Below, piece after piece: positions 11,219-24,273 of a stretch of 64,000 nt of DNA. The stretch comes from Haliotis asinina. Lineage: Eukaryota > Mollusca > Gastropoda > Lepetellida > Haliotidae. The stretch covers positions 16,028,969-16,092,968 of the forward strand of contig NC_090288.1 in the NCBI RefSeq assembly GCF_037392515.1, read 5' to 3'. The translations under genes and the position numbers were made by a program. Under the pieces are notes generated by a model, which worked only from the letters and a program-made list of their open reading frames with translations, did not search any database and was not told where the DNA came from. The first letter of the stretch is position 1. Each line of letters starts with the position of its first letter.

Positions 11219-11779
11219 TCACTAAATGTTAACACATGTCATTAAACATCACACATACATGTATTCACATAAGATGGATGAATACACTGTATCCAACACA
11301 TTCTACCATGATTTCACTAAATACTGGATTGTGATTGGTTAATCAAGGCCATCCAGAGCTATATAATCACATCATATACCTCTGATTTTCCAACACAGTA
11401 TGTAGTTTCTAAAAATCTTAATGTGATTATGGGAGAATAGAGATAAACGAACTGTGCTCGTAAATCTGAGATAATATTATAAAAGCTCTGTTTTTCACTT
11501 AAAACCTATGGTTACTGTATGTCACTGTTGTCAAAGCAACCCCATGGGAAATCTTCAAAATAGATGCTACTACATATACATGATGAAGTCACCTGAAAAG
11601 AAGCATATCATCACCACATACATCAAAATTTGTAATAAAAATGTTTTTGTCTTCTTTGTATGATATTTCTATGTCAGGCAAGGGTGTAGATCCACACAGT
11701 GTTCATGCAACATCTGGGCTTATTTATCTTCTGTGAGTTAATTCTGTGAGTGGAGTAGGACAGTAGGGGAAGTGATTAG

Positions 11780-11886
11780 ATTCCCCACATATGTATAAAG
11801 TGTGAAGCCCATTTCTGGTGTAACCTGCAGTGATTTTGCTGGAAAACTGGTAAGAGCAGCATAAAACCAAACTCACTCACTAACTC
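11780..11886 (+). repeat. SINE family A, 5'-truncated
   Basis: Starts in the box-B-like GATTCCCCACATATG region and continues through GTGTGAAGCCCATTTCTGGT to a CATAAAACCAAACTCACTC tail. Confidence 0.7.
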
Positions 11887-12004
11887 ATGAGGTCACCATG
11901 AACCTGTGTCAGTCACCTAAAGTAAATGCATGACAGTACTAAAGTACAAATTACATGTAGACAATCAGAGGATAGAACAATAAAATGTATGTAAATCAAA
12001 ATGT

Positions 12005-12070
12005 GAGTGGATGAGTTTTAGGCTGCTTTTAGCGAAGTTCCAGGATGGGTCACCACAAATGTTAGGCATC
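12005..12070 (-). repeat. SINE family A, tail fragment
   Basis: The plus strand reads GGATGAGTTTTAGGCTGC then TTTTAGCGAAGTTCCAGGAT, the reverse complement of the family A 3' end; the rest is lost. Confidence 0.45.
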
Positions 12071-12267
12071 CAGCTGGCTCATCAACATGACGGACAAATG
12101 TTTTCGACACACATTTTCTTGTAAATATCATAATTCATACCCTGCGAAAAAGATCTTCAGTGTTTGGTGTGATGAGGGAAGGCTTTAACCATCATCCCAT
12201 AATCTAAACAGTCTGCTGATACTGTGCTTGCAGCACTATAGGGAGTGAGTAGGGATTTTAGGATTAG

Positions 12268-12433
12268 GGTGAGTGAATATGTTGCTTCTAGCAATAGTCC
12301 AGCAACATCATGTTTAGTCCAGCAACATCATGTTTCAGAAACCACAAATGGGTTTCACACATTGTACCCAAATGGGTAATCAAACCCATGTCTCCTGTTA
12401 TCGTTTTAATCACTAGGCTATCTGACAGCCCCT
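12268..12433 (-). repeat. SINE family A with internal duplication
   Basis: Minus-oriented copy with the usual CACAAATGGGTTTCACACAT and AATCAAACCCATGTCT blocks. An 18-20 bp segment (TCCAGCAACATCATGTTT) is duplicated in tandem at about 12,299-12,334. Confidence 0.75.
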
Positions 12434-13532
12434 CCGACTACTACATGAACCCTGAAAGGTGAAGGTTTTCCATTCAGATGTCACAGAGATTTCCCTGCCT
12501 AAGAATTAGTTCCACTCTTGGTTGCTTTTGTTTGTGATTCAGAGACAGGCAGAAGTATTCACTTAATAAAATAGAACAAAGACATGTTTATGATCAACAA
12601 TAATTTATGATATACTATGATATATACATCATAAGACAACAAAGAATATTATCATAATTATGTCTCCAGTTACAAGCAGTTGCTGGTTATTATACAAATT
12701 GTGACCTTTTCATCGATATGTACCATCACAACATATGGCTCATGTCATCAAAACTGACAAATATATATCATAACATTTCAATCTTAACAAATTTGAAAAA
12801 AGCATAAGTGCAAAGAATAATACATTGCAAACGTTCATTAACATCTTGTGACTTGATCCAAGGTGACACGTTTTTCTGTGTTTAACAGATGTTCAACAGT
12901 AAAATACCTGTGAGCAGGTGGGGAGAGACATAAAAATATTAACGTAACGAAAGACAAAAAGGAAAAGGTAATTCAAATTATTATTTTGTCCACACTATTT
13001 AGTTCTTTTTATCCCAGTCATTTTCACAGCAAAATACCTGTCAGAAACAACCATTCAACCCCATCAAATCAAATTGATATTTGTGTCTTCATTAAATTGA
13101 AATGGTCGAAAGAAGGAGAAAACCTGTAGAGAACCGCAGCTGTTGCTTTAAGTAATGCAAACTAGCTGAATCTGACTGGATCAGTGTTTAGATAACAGGG
13201 AGTTACTTGTCTGCACTGTCAGCACAATTACTACAGACTGTCAGTCACAGATCTGTATTTGTTGAATGACTGCCTGGCCATAGCTGTTCATATAAACTGA
13301 CAGCCACAGACCTATCATATCTCACAAACAAAACATATACAACTATGAACTGAGGTTCATTTTGCATGGGTCCATGTCAAACTACCCATTTCAATGACAT
13401 TTGCTTGACGTAAGTTTGGATTTGACCTTGACCCTTGACCACACTTTTTGGTGCAGAGCAAAGCTTGCTTATTGAAATAAATAAAATACACTTTTTCTAA
13501 TGCAACAAAAGTTAACAGTTGTCTGATCTGGA
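12434..13532. other. Gene-free AT-rich sequence
   Basis: No exon, RNA gene or recognisable repeat seen. Confidence 0.45.
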
Positions 13533-13702
13533 AGAGTGAGTGAGTTGTGTTTATGTCGGGATTGTTTTTTGCAATGTTCCAGCCATATCATGGCAGAGGA
13601 CACTACAAATGGGCTTCACACAATGTATCCCCTGTGGGTAATCAAACATGGCCTTTGGAGTGATGAGCAAACGCTTTAATCATGAAGCTACCCCACCACT
13701 AC
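13533..13702 (-). repeat. tRNA-derived SINE, family A
   Basis: Minus-oriented: AGTGAGTGAGTT tail, CAATGTTCCAGCCATATCAT, AATGGGCTTCACACAATGTA, GGGTAATCAAACATGG and GAAGCTACCCCACCACT on the plus strand. Confidence 0.8.
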
Positions 13703-14304
13703 AGATCTAGTAGTAGAGCCATAAGGAGAGAAACACAAAGTTCTATAATACCATGTTTACATCATAGGCATTTTTGTGGCAAAACTAACACATTTGTCCC
13801 CTGTTGCAGATAAAAATCTTCCATGCAAATCTAAGTAAATATCATTTCACTAAAGGTTGGTGGTTAATAATTTCATCTGTCACTTTGACAACACTGGTTC
13901 AGTTCCCCACAAAGTTCAATGAGTTTTTCTGTCTGTTGATTTATTCTACAATCAGCATATATCCAATTTAATAATGGCAGCTATCAATAATCAATTCAGG
14001 GCCCGAGAACGAGTAGTTGATTATATAAAAACACAACGATCAACCATGTCCCCAAGCCTGTCGATCTTACCAAAGATGGTAAGAGAATTGAGTACCTAAT
14101 CCTGACCCCAGATAAGTTGCCCAGTTAAACATGGTAACTAAGCCCAATACAAGCATAAAAAGAAATTGATAAACTTTCTATTCATCCACAAAATATTTAC
14201 ACTAAAGTAAATTAGGACATCACTATAGGTGAATGTTGAATTGAATTGCCTCCCTTGGTTGAACCAGGATCTACTGATAGTAGTGCCACATTCCAGATAT
14301 AGAT

Positions 14305-14385
14305 TAGCGAAGGTAAATAGGTGTTCAGACTCGCTGACTTGGTTGATGCGTATTATTTCCTGACAGATTAGGTCAATGGCAACAG
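14305..14385 (+). repeat. SINE family B fragment
   Basis: Short diverged segment with GACTCGCTGACTTGGTTGAT, lying immediately before a longer family B copy. Confidence 0.45.
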
Positions 14386-14439
14386 TTGACAATTCCCGGG
14401 ATGCTGGGTCCAAATTGTACCCGAGAAGATCAAGGTTTT

Positions 14440-14655
14440 GATCCGGGAATTGATCTTTGGTAACCCATGCTTGTCGTAAAAGGCAGCAAATGGGATTGGG
14501 TGATCAGGCTCAATGACTTGGTTGACCCATGTCATCGTGTCCCAACTGCTTTGATCAATGCTCAGGTTGTTGATCACGGGATTGTCCGGCCTAGATTTGA
14601 TTATTTACAGATCATTGCCATATAGCCAGAATATTAATGAATGCAGTGATAAAAC
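14440..14655 (+). repeat. SINE family B, near full length
   Basis: GATCCGGGAATTGATCTTTG, CCATGCTTGTCGTAAAAGGC, GACTTGGTTGACCCATGTCA, TTGTTGATCACGGGATTGTC and the AATATTAATGAATGCAGTG tail are all present. Confidence 0.8.
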
Positions 14656-17600
14656 AGCTACCAAACTGTTAAGCACAAAAACAATATAGAAGTAAAAAAC
14701 ATACTTTTAAAATACATAAACTCAGAAAGCAATTTAAGAAGACCTGTTTCCTAGGAAACAGCATTTATGTATCTCAGAGTCTCCTCTCTCACATACTCTG
14801 GGAAAAACATTGTTTACAGTTTGTCAGAATGTCCATATACAAATAGATTGGCAAGGAAAGCGTATGTTTCAGTTTGCTGAGAAAACCTTAAAATACCCAG
14901 TCTGCAGATCATGTTCCAGGCGTAGCGATGAGCAGCATACTGTTATCTTCCAATAAATATTTGACAATGTCGAACATTTTGTATCTGTCCTTAATGGGGA
15001 TTAGTTACACTTGGCTTTCTATGCAAAGATAAGCATGCTTGGACAAAAACAACTGACAGATAACATTCATGTATACCAACTTTTCAAAAAACATTTATTT
15101 TACAAATAACCAAGAACCATTTATTACAACAATACATAGATCATAATATCAAAAACTTATCAAAGCAATTGTCTATTAAAGGTCACTGTAAAAAGGAATA
15201 AGCCACCCTCTATCTAACAAGCTTCGCCCTAGAATTTTCAAATTTGTTTCAGCATAATTTTAACGTAATGATAGTGTATACTTATTGAACAGTTATTGAC
15301 ATTTAAGAATGATTTAATATGACTGTTACCATTTGGCTATTTATCAAAGAAAACATCTACAGCCCCCAACATTTCAACATGTTTAAACAGAAACATAACA
15401 CATTCAATATGCTTAAAATTTACATTATTTTTGAAAATGTTAGTTTTATAAAGATTGAAAATCATAGGGACTGTCAAAACACCATGAAATAACAGCACAC
15501 TGTAAATCTTTTGGGAAAAAGAAATGAGGTCTCATACTCCATTTTCTGACAGTGCAGAGATTATATACTATTAACTCTAAAATACTTGTGCACTGAAATA
15601 TTTAAAACAAGTGCAAGGACCTACAGTGAAATTGGTCTTTGATACTGTGCAAAATTTAAAACATTACGTCAAATTGCATATTCTTACAGCCATAGTAGCT
15701 GAATAATATTTTGGCATTGAATTTGAGGTGATTGTCCATAATACCTCTTAAGTGATTCATATAAAACAAGTCATTCTAAAAATATGTCTCTATTCAATCA
15801 ATAGAAAATATTTCCTGAAAATAAAAAGCTATGATGTAATTGTTGGTGTCAAAACACTTAAATGCAGAATGAATACAGTTATTTTGTAGAAAAAAAAGAC
15901 ACATCTTCATTTTGGATACAGTCAGTAATCGAAATTACAATAGGATCACAGTCTAGTGCCAATAATTAGAAGTTACATTCAGAAATGACAGGGAATAAAA
16001 CAGAAACGGTATAAAGGTGCCAGTTAAATATTCAGTTCGTGTCTGTAAGAAACAGGCATCAGAAATACACTTCATGAGGCTGATCAGAAAGAACACCTGA
16101 TGTGACCTCCAGGGGAAGGTCTGTCAGATCTTCATTCTGTGTGGTAAAGGATCTGAGTAACAGATCTAATTAGAAGTAATTCTAATCAGAGCAAGGTGTA
16201 CACAAGAATTTGTAATGGTGTATATGATGTACATTCAAACCAAAGAGAAAGTGGACTCAGTGTTAGTAGCCTTTCAAAATTTTCCACTAGACCACAGGAC
16301 CAGTGGGTGGACAATATTTAGTGGTCCCGTCTGTAGTTTGTTGGTCAAAAAAAAACATTCATTGATTTTCTTAACTATCAATACCATTATATTCATTTGA
16401 ACTTTGAACATCTTTTAATCATTTAAATAATTCACTGGACATCAGGACTGCACACAAATGAATTTATACTAGTCAGGGGCCACCAGACCAGCTTAACTTT
16501 ATACATTGGGACACATATACCACTGGTTCATCCAACTCTCCAACAATTTCAAGTACGGTGTATCCTTGGCAACAGAAGATGTTTCTATTTCCCATTAAAA
16601 TGAAACTGTAAAATATGTGCAATAACTTGCTAGATAGGAATATGTAATCTCTAAAATAACAACCATTTACATTTTAGCAAACATTCGACATAAACAGTGA
16701 AAGCCCTGTTGAATCAGATTCATGACACTATTGTTTTGAAAACATATGATTAAAGATAATTAACCAACCAAGTTAATGTATTTTGGTCAGTCATAATCAT
16801 CATGATAAATAGTTTTAAAACAAAATATATAACACTGACTGCGACTAAGTTATTATGCAAAGAAAAAGAGAATGTACCATAATATTGATTGTGGCATGTG
16901 AGTGAATTTGGCTCACTAAAAAAAACATTTTCAGTACATTCTTCAAAGAGAGTAGAGCTGAATGTGACAGAGGTACCTTGGAAGAGGGACACCATGTGAA
17001 CACTGGCTGGAAATGCATTTTTGCTTTCAAATATATGACCTGTTGCTAACAACTAAGGGCCACCACTCAGTCATGAATTGCTTTCTAACAGCAAAAGGAT
17101 ACATCTCTTTAGTGCCTGGCGCTCTGACACCACTTTACTGTAACCAGTTAAGAGACACAACTCTGCAAATAACTGATTTCTGACAGCTAAGGACACAACT
17201 CTGGCAAGACCTGATTTTCAGAGCTAAGGGACACAACTCTGCAAAGACCTGAGTTCTGAGAGCTAAGGGACACAACTCTGCAAAGACCTGCTTTCTGAGT
17301 CCTAAACGATACAACTGTGCACAAAGACAGTGCATTTGTCCAACATTTACTGTATATTTATAATAAAGTATGTAGAAACATTGAAATCATCTGGGTTTGA
17401 CGAATACTACTCTAGCAATATGTTAATTCAGAACAAATACACTATGATACTATTCTTTAATAAAAGGTGATTTTCAATAAAATTTCATTGGGATGCATAA
17501 CTATACATGCTCATCCAGTCTTGTAATTTCGTAATAATGTTTCTGCCAATTTACGGAAATCATTACAGAAATAGAATTCCATCTGCCATCACTTAGAATG

Positions 17601-20600
17601 TCTGAAGGCTCTTCAAATTGTATCAGATCAAGTCTAATTTCCTTTTCTATCCAATTCCAGATTTTTTTAAATAGAACATTAATGTCTTTAGATGATTTAC
17701 ATGACTTACAAAAAATATGATGGTGGGTCATACATTTCTTTGACTTTCCCGAAGACATGCATACTGAAACTAGTTCAATCCCATGTAGCACTTCAAACCC
17801 GCTGTACAATACCAATGTCATTGGTTCAATTCAATTACATGCTAGCATGCACAAGATAAAGGCACTCAAGCAGAGAGCATCCACATCAACCTGCCTGAAA
17901 AACTGAATAAAATATTTTGAATAATGCCTAAATTTATAATGAAATTTGAAAAAATATAACTGTCGTGTTTTCAGTTTTGGTAATCACTCTACGTCTTCAG
18001 CTGTGTCATCTTATCAATTTCCTGTAAAAAGTGGGGTTATTAGATTCATAATGCTTCGCACAATCCGCAAGGAAATATCAATAGTAAAGGTTTAATGGAT
18101 CTTTTCTCATTTTCATCATGTACAGCACATATAAAGTTAAGTAATCTGTGCTATTCTATTGCAAATAATCAGACAATGTCTGTGATACTGGTTGAAAGGT
18201 TACTGAAACACAAACGCTGACATTTTTGTGAACTTTCAGAACTGCCAAACTCTTTTATAATAACTATTTACCATGTAAATATTGATGGAATATTAGGTTT
18301 GGTACATTGCATAATGATGAATTACTAAATCAAATCATTATCTCTGCCAAAAAATATATCAGCTTATGTGATACTAAAAATCAATTCCCAAATTCATTAA
18401 TCATAAAAAGATATTAAAAGAGACATTTTTTGTAGAAAAAAAAATTTCAAAGAAAAACAAAGAAACTGAAAAATTCAATCTTAAATTGAATTCACTCATC
18501 CCAATATTCAGCAGCTTATCTTCACAGCAATGTACCATCACCTCTTTGTTGTTACTGTACACCTTTGATGTTGACTTTGTAACCATGGGAACAAAAACTA
18601 ACAATAATAAAACAAAACAAAACAAAAACTCTGTGGGTGGTCATCTTTAAAACCAAGAGTGGGTAATTCTAATTGGACAACTCAAAAGCGAGATTTCTGT
18701 TTATTTTGCCACCTTCTTCTAAATAGTATTAACAAAATAAAAATTTGTGTGAGTGTGTCATTTCCCCTTTTAAAAACAAAAGAAAGAAGGAAAGAAGTCA
18801 CAGAAGGAAAGACAGATATAACACACTTGGAGGGTTAAGGGGCACAGGACCAGTGTCATAATGCTAGTCGTTATTCCACATTAGAAATGACTAGCAGGCT
18901 TTTAGCAGGATAAATACATGACTAAACGTTTATCATGTTAATTGTGACTGACAAAAATACAAATCATAATCATAAATATTTTTCAAAACATACATATCTT
19001 GGGACAAACATTCATATCTTCTATGGAAATATCTTTATTTACATTACACTCACGTAACCTTCATTTGTGGATATGAGGGCCGTGCAGTGAAAATCACCTG
19101 TCAAATGCACAATTTAATTTCACATAGTCACTGATTATTTTATTTATTGATTCAGCAAATTGAAAATGACTAATATTCAACTTGTGAATGAGTGTTTGTA
19201 TGCAATCATTAGCCAATCCTTTGCTCACAAAATGTGACGTAACCATGTCAAGTGATTACATAGTTGGTTACAATGTATCACAATGTACGACAGCCCATTG
19301 CAGTCAGTATTGACACCTTGGAAAGCAGATGACAAGATGTGAGAAGGTTGGTGCTAATGGAATCTTTTTTACTTGACATTTTGTGAACAGAAAAATTTGG
19401 TATCAGCGGCATCAGTGGTCTTGGGCTTTATATCTCAACTTTCATTTATCTTTTACTTACATGTTATGGAGACATGAACATTTTTGTCAGCGAGGCATGG
19501 CAATGAGTCTACATCAAGTGTACTGCATCAAGTCATCATACTGGACTAGATTTACAGATCGCATGATAATTACTGTGATCCACAAATAAAGGTTATCCTC
19601 AAAGTAAGGTTATGGATCTGGACTAACATGGTTCTACTAACCATACTAACAACTACATATGTAGAACTGTACAATATCAGGACGGCACAGTGACCACAGC
19701 ATGATCACAGGCTATGTGACCAACAAGCAGATTCCGAAGCCAAATACAACACTGAACATGAAAAACACTACAATACTCTAAACTAGGCATTCTTCGTCAC
19801 TCTTCGTTAACACAACGTGTGACCTTATTGTTATATGGGCCTAGTTATAAAAACTTGCTCCAAGATTATAAGTGATTGTAATGCAACTAGTACACCTAAT
19901 TTGATGAACATATTGAAAATGTTACAAATGAATTACTTTTTGTCTGAAATCTATGTCTGTTGGTTGAATTATGACTAGTGTTGAAGTGACAAGAAAATGT
20001 TCATGAAATAGACTGAAATGTCATAATGCCCCAGGGTCATGACTATGGAGCATAGGAACTGACACTAAAAGTTGAACTTTATCTTGCCTTTTCGAGGTCA
20101 TTTTTAAATAAAGTGTTCTCATTAAAATCTGTGTTAAACATCCCACTAAAACTTTAAATTTTCAAAAAACGAACTAACAGTCCTGATGCAATTTCACTGG
20201 AATATTTTGCTGTTGGTCAATAAATCTCTCATTGAACTTTTGATAAGTTCTCAGAGATCAATGTCAAATAGAAACTGACTGTCGATTGAAAATGACACAT
20301 GGATGGGTCTTGAGCTCATCAAATATCACCTTTCTGATGATGACTTGACTTTGTTCTCAAACTGGATGGCATTCACTGACATCACAGTATTTCAAGTTTA
20401 ATTTCATTTGGAAGAGGAGAGATTAAGTCCAGTCCTACCAGAACTGCTAACATTGTTCATTGGAAGATGTAAGTGAAAGGACAAGCTTAAAGATTTCCAT
20501 AAAACATGGTCAAAATCACTTTCTACTGGCATTTGGAACTGCCTGCTTGAGTTCATGTTCAAGATACAAAAGTCAGATATGCTCAAATGCTTCAGATATG

Positions 20601-23443
20601 CTCAAATGCTTTTACAAAGATCGGAGAAGCCTGCATCCTGAAAGGAAATGAACCTGATGTGATTTCCGAAGAAGGTTTTTCAAATGGCAAGAGGAATCAT
20701 ATCAGAATTAACTATCAGAGCCAATAAGATTGGATTCTAAGGAACCTCATAAGCAAAGGTCACTGGAATCATTAATATCTAAATGAACAAAAAATGATCT
20801 TAATAATTCAAAGCTGGTATGAATGAAGTCAACAACTTCATTGTGGTCGAAATACTTGAATATGCCTTAATTATATTTGTCAAACAAATGTTTTCATTAC
20901 ATCACCAACACCATATCCTGTTTTGGTCAGAAAAAGTACATTTAACAGACAAATGAAATATCTTGCTCGACATGCCTCTAATGATGCTCTATCTTGTTCT
21001 ACAACAGTCATATCATTTCAAAATAAGCCAGCCAATACACTATTGATATAATTCCATTGTTATTTATGTTAATCTTTTCCTGTTATGTCAAATGATGTTG
21101 ATGAATTCACTTTTCTTGAACTTTAAAGGATTTAGCAAAAGAAATAAATTTCAGAATATTGAGAATGAACATTGCACGAAACGTCTGATTTCAAAATACT
21201 TTGGGAAAAGGCAAAACACATAACAATCTAGACTCTGACATACGAATGCATGAGCATGAAGAAAATGGTGGGTGAACTCAATCTGATGCAGAATGATTTT
21301 GATTTATAAAGTTGTGACGGCGAGTTGCCATTGATTTCCTCTGTACGCACACTGAATCAATAACTGTTCTCAGCAACCACCATCTTCTGACTAAAACTTG
21401 ACTACAAGTAGTTGTGTTCATAGTTAAACCTATCAAAGATAGTTGATGGAAAGCAGCACTTTCACTAACATCCAATTAAGACTCAATGGGCTTAATCTCA
21501 TTAACATTTATGACACATTCACTAATTGCAACACCTACTACCCTTGGAAGAAATGTAAAAGCAGTGTAAGGGCCTTCTTTCAGCACATTTCACAAAGTTC
21601 CCTTAAACTGGTATAAAAATAATCAACTGTCCAAACAGTAGAAAAAGCTGTGTTTTTTTTCCAATACACAGGATGTTACTACTCATATGATAGTTACATA
21701 ATTCTCAAAAGAAGAGATGACATGAAATTCACGAGAAAATTTAATTATGGTTCATTAAGATTATTCTGAAACGTCTGTATTGTGTAAATTTTATTTCATG
21801 TTAAATATTTCTGAAATTCTGTTCAATATTACAAAAAATCTTTCTTTAACCTCTAACATTAGCTTTCTGACACATGGTGTAACGTGTCAGAAGTAAATTT
21901 ACCCTATATATAGTCAGAAGTTGATACCTATGTAAATTTTGAAAAGAAAATCTAATTCTCATTTATTTCAATACATTTGATGAGTACCATGATGATATTG
22001 CAAAGTTGTTTGCTTCTCAGCTTATCATGCAAACGATTAGTGGCCTTATCATTCTCTGCCCTAGGGCAATAAGAGAGTTGCTGGTCTTGTAACATCTTCT
22101 AAATTGTTTCGATGCATTACTGAAAGCTAGCTGAGGCCATTGCTAGTAGACACTGAAAGTCCATTAACTTGGCTGTCTAAACTTCTGAGACATTTTTATA
22201 GATTCAATGCAGCACAATTTGATTGCGTACATCCTCGATAAAGGATGAAGTGAGTTGGTTGCTCAAGAGAATGGCTATTAGACAAGTCATTTTCAGTCTT
22301 TTTTTATACTTGGCCACAAAACTAATAAAGATAATCAAGTCTCTCTATTCAACAAGAATGATTACAATTACTGGGGTTCTTCAAAAAATAAAAAAGCCAA
22401 TAGTTTACGGTTTTCACAGCACACCAATAAAATTTTATGCTTTACAGATTTTTCTCTATCAATATCAATGTGGAATTAAAATACATTTCAGATAGTTTGA
22501 CTGGCTAGACAAATAAACTGTTCCTTAAACCTTACTATCTATTCCATACAATCCTTCTGTAAAAGCTTCAACAGAACAAGTCTATATTATCCACAGGCTC
22601 TGAATTTCCCATCACACTTGGACCCCCTTTCAATTAAAATTTTTCCTGGAAAATTTTCAGTGACTATAAACTTGATAGTGATGAAAACGCTGCCCATCCA
22701 GGCAACACTCCAGAGAAGAACCCAAAAATTCACAGAGGGTTCCCATGAACATTACATACTGTAAATAACTGAATGAAATTAGTTTGATTTGCCAAGACTC
22801 TCAAGACAAAAGGCGTGTTTTGGGTTGAATTATATATGACACATTATGTATTCCTGTTGATAACACACAGCATTTTTTATAAATACCTTCTTCCTTCATC
22901 AACTTCAGAAAGGTTTGTTCTTTCAAAACAACATTCAAGATGAACTTTGCACTCTTTCAAAGCAGAATGCACATCTGGACACTCATTGGCTAGCAACTAA
23001 AGACAACACTATGGAAACATTTTACCTTGATCAAATAAGTAAAGTTTCAAGATGGATAAGTATCACATAATAGCCTTATAATACTATAGTATTAAGTAAG
23101 TAGCGCATACAATAACACCTGATGTAGTAATGATCTCAACTAAAAACTACATTCTAGCTGCAACTACGAAGAATAGTTGGAACCTACTCGAAAGACAGTA
23201 GACATCAACTAAGGCCATTTCTGAACTAAAAGGATACAAGTAAATTATGAACTCTGCCACTGTGAGGATAAAGTATTCCATATATCTGAGATAGCCACAA
23301 AGTATTTCTCGTGTCTTTCTTTCTTCTTTCCATCAATGAAAACCAGTGCACACAGGGCTTCTCAAGTTATCGTGCTCTGAAAACCAGTGTCAGGAACAAG
23401 AATAAAAGCTAGCATCCTGGAGATGAGACTTACACATCATCTG
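14656..23443 (-). other. Repeat-poor region downstream of the PLCXD stop; possible long 3' UTR
   Basis: I see no copy of the two abundant SINE families over about 8.8 kb, in contrast to both flanks, and no coding exon. On the minus strand there are several AATAAA signals (plus-strand TTTATT), including near 21,790, 21,962, 19,030, 19,140 and 15,092. The stretch begins directly after the stop codon of the PLCXD gene, so part of it is probably 3' UTR; where the transcript ends cannot be decided from sequence. The other structure noted is the small minisatellite at 17,150-17,325. Confidence 0.4.
17150..17325. repeat. Minisatellite, unit about 44 bp, four copies
   Basis: Units of AGCTAAGGGACACAACTC followed by TGCAAAGACCTG and TTTCTGAG recur in tandem with few differences. 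Confidence 0.85.
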
Positions 23444-24273
23444 TTACTTGTTCATACCAAGGACCTCAAAGATAAAGTTTTCTTTTTCAATAAAATCCAT
23501 AGTGCAAATATTGATGCCATTGTTTCCTCGCTTCTTCTTCTTCAACCACTGAACAAAGACAGGACAAGCTTTTGCCACCAGATCGTTCTTGAGGCTTCCA
23601 GAGAAGCGGCTGATTATGTAAGTGGCATCTGGTGTAAGAATGCCTTGGTAGGACTGAAACGTATTTGCCGGACGATTTTCACTGTGTGTCTTCTCAAAGA
23701 ATTGGACCATCTTGGCTGGATCAGTGGTGTTTGCATACTGTGACTGTATGCAGCTGGCTGGCCAGAATTGGTCAAAGTCTTTCACAACATCATCCTGGTA
23801 GATGACCACCACCTGGAACTTGTTCTGCCATAGCATGTCCAGGGTCAGGGTTTTAATGTCCTTCTGGGGACAGATCTTGGCGCCAAAGGTTTCTAAGATT
23901 ACTGCCATGAACTGTTTGTGCATTGACTCATTCATGCCATAGAAGTGGTTAAAATCCAAGATGACGACTTCCTTTGGATGTTCTTCTAGATAACCATTAA
24001 TTTCCTGTAGTGAAGCTTCTACTTTGCTGCCATAAAGACAGTGTATGAAATAGGTATCCTCAGACCCTGGTTTTGAAGCAATGCGGAAGTCAAAATAGCG
24101 AATTCCGGCTTTCAGTTGATCTGCAAAGGATAAACTTTGAGTTTGAGACCATTTGAAGATGACATCCTTGGCCATTCCCCCAAACACCTTGACCAGATCA
24201 CGGATAGCCTGTGATGTGTCTGGTCCCACATCTGAAGTTTTGTCCAGGAAGAATGTGAAGGAATCATGGGACC
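23444..24273 (-). CDS. PLCXD exon 2 (terminal coding exon)
   Basis: The exon starts right after a TTTTCAG acceptor (minus strand) and completes the glycine of IPGSHD with the single base left by exon 1. It encodes residues 42-317 and ends in TAA. The open frame extends upstream into the intron to a false ATG, adding about 28 residues that do not belong to the protein. Confidence 0.95.
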
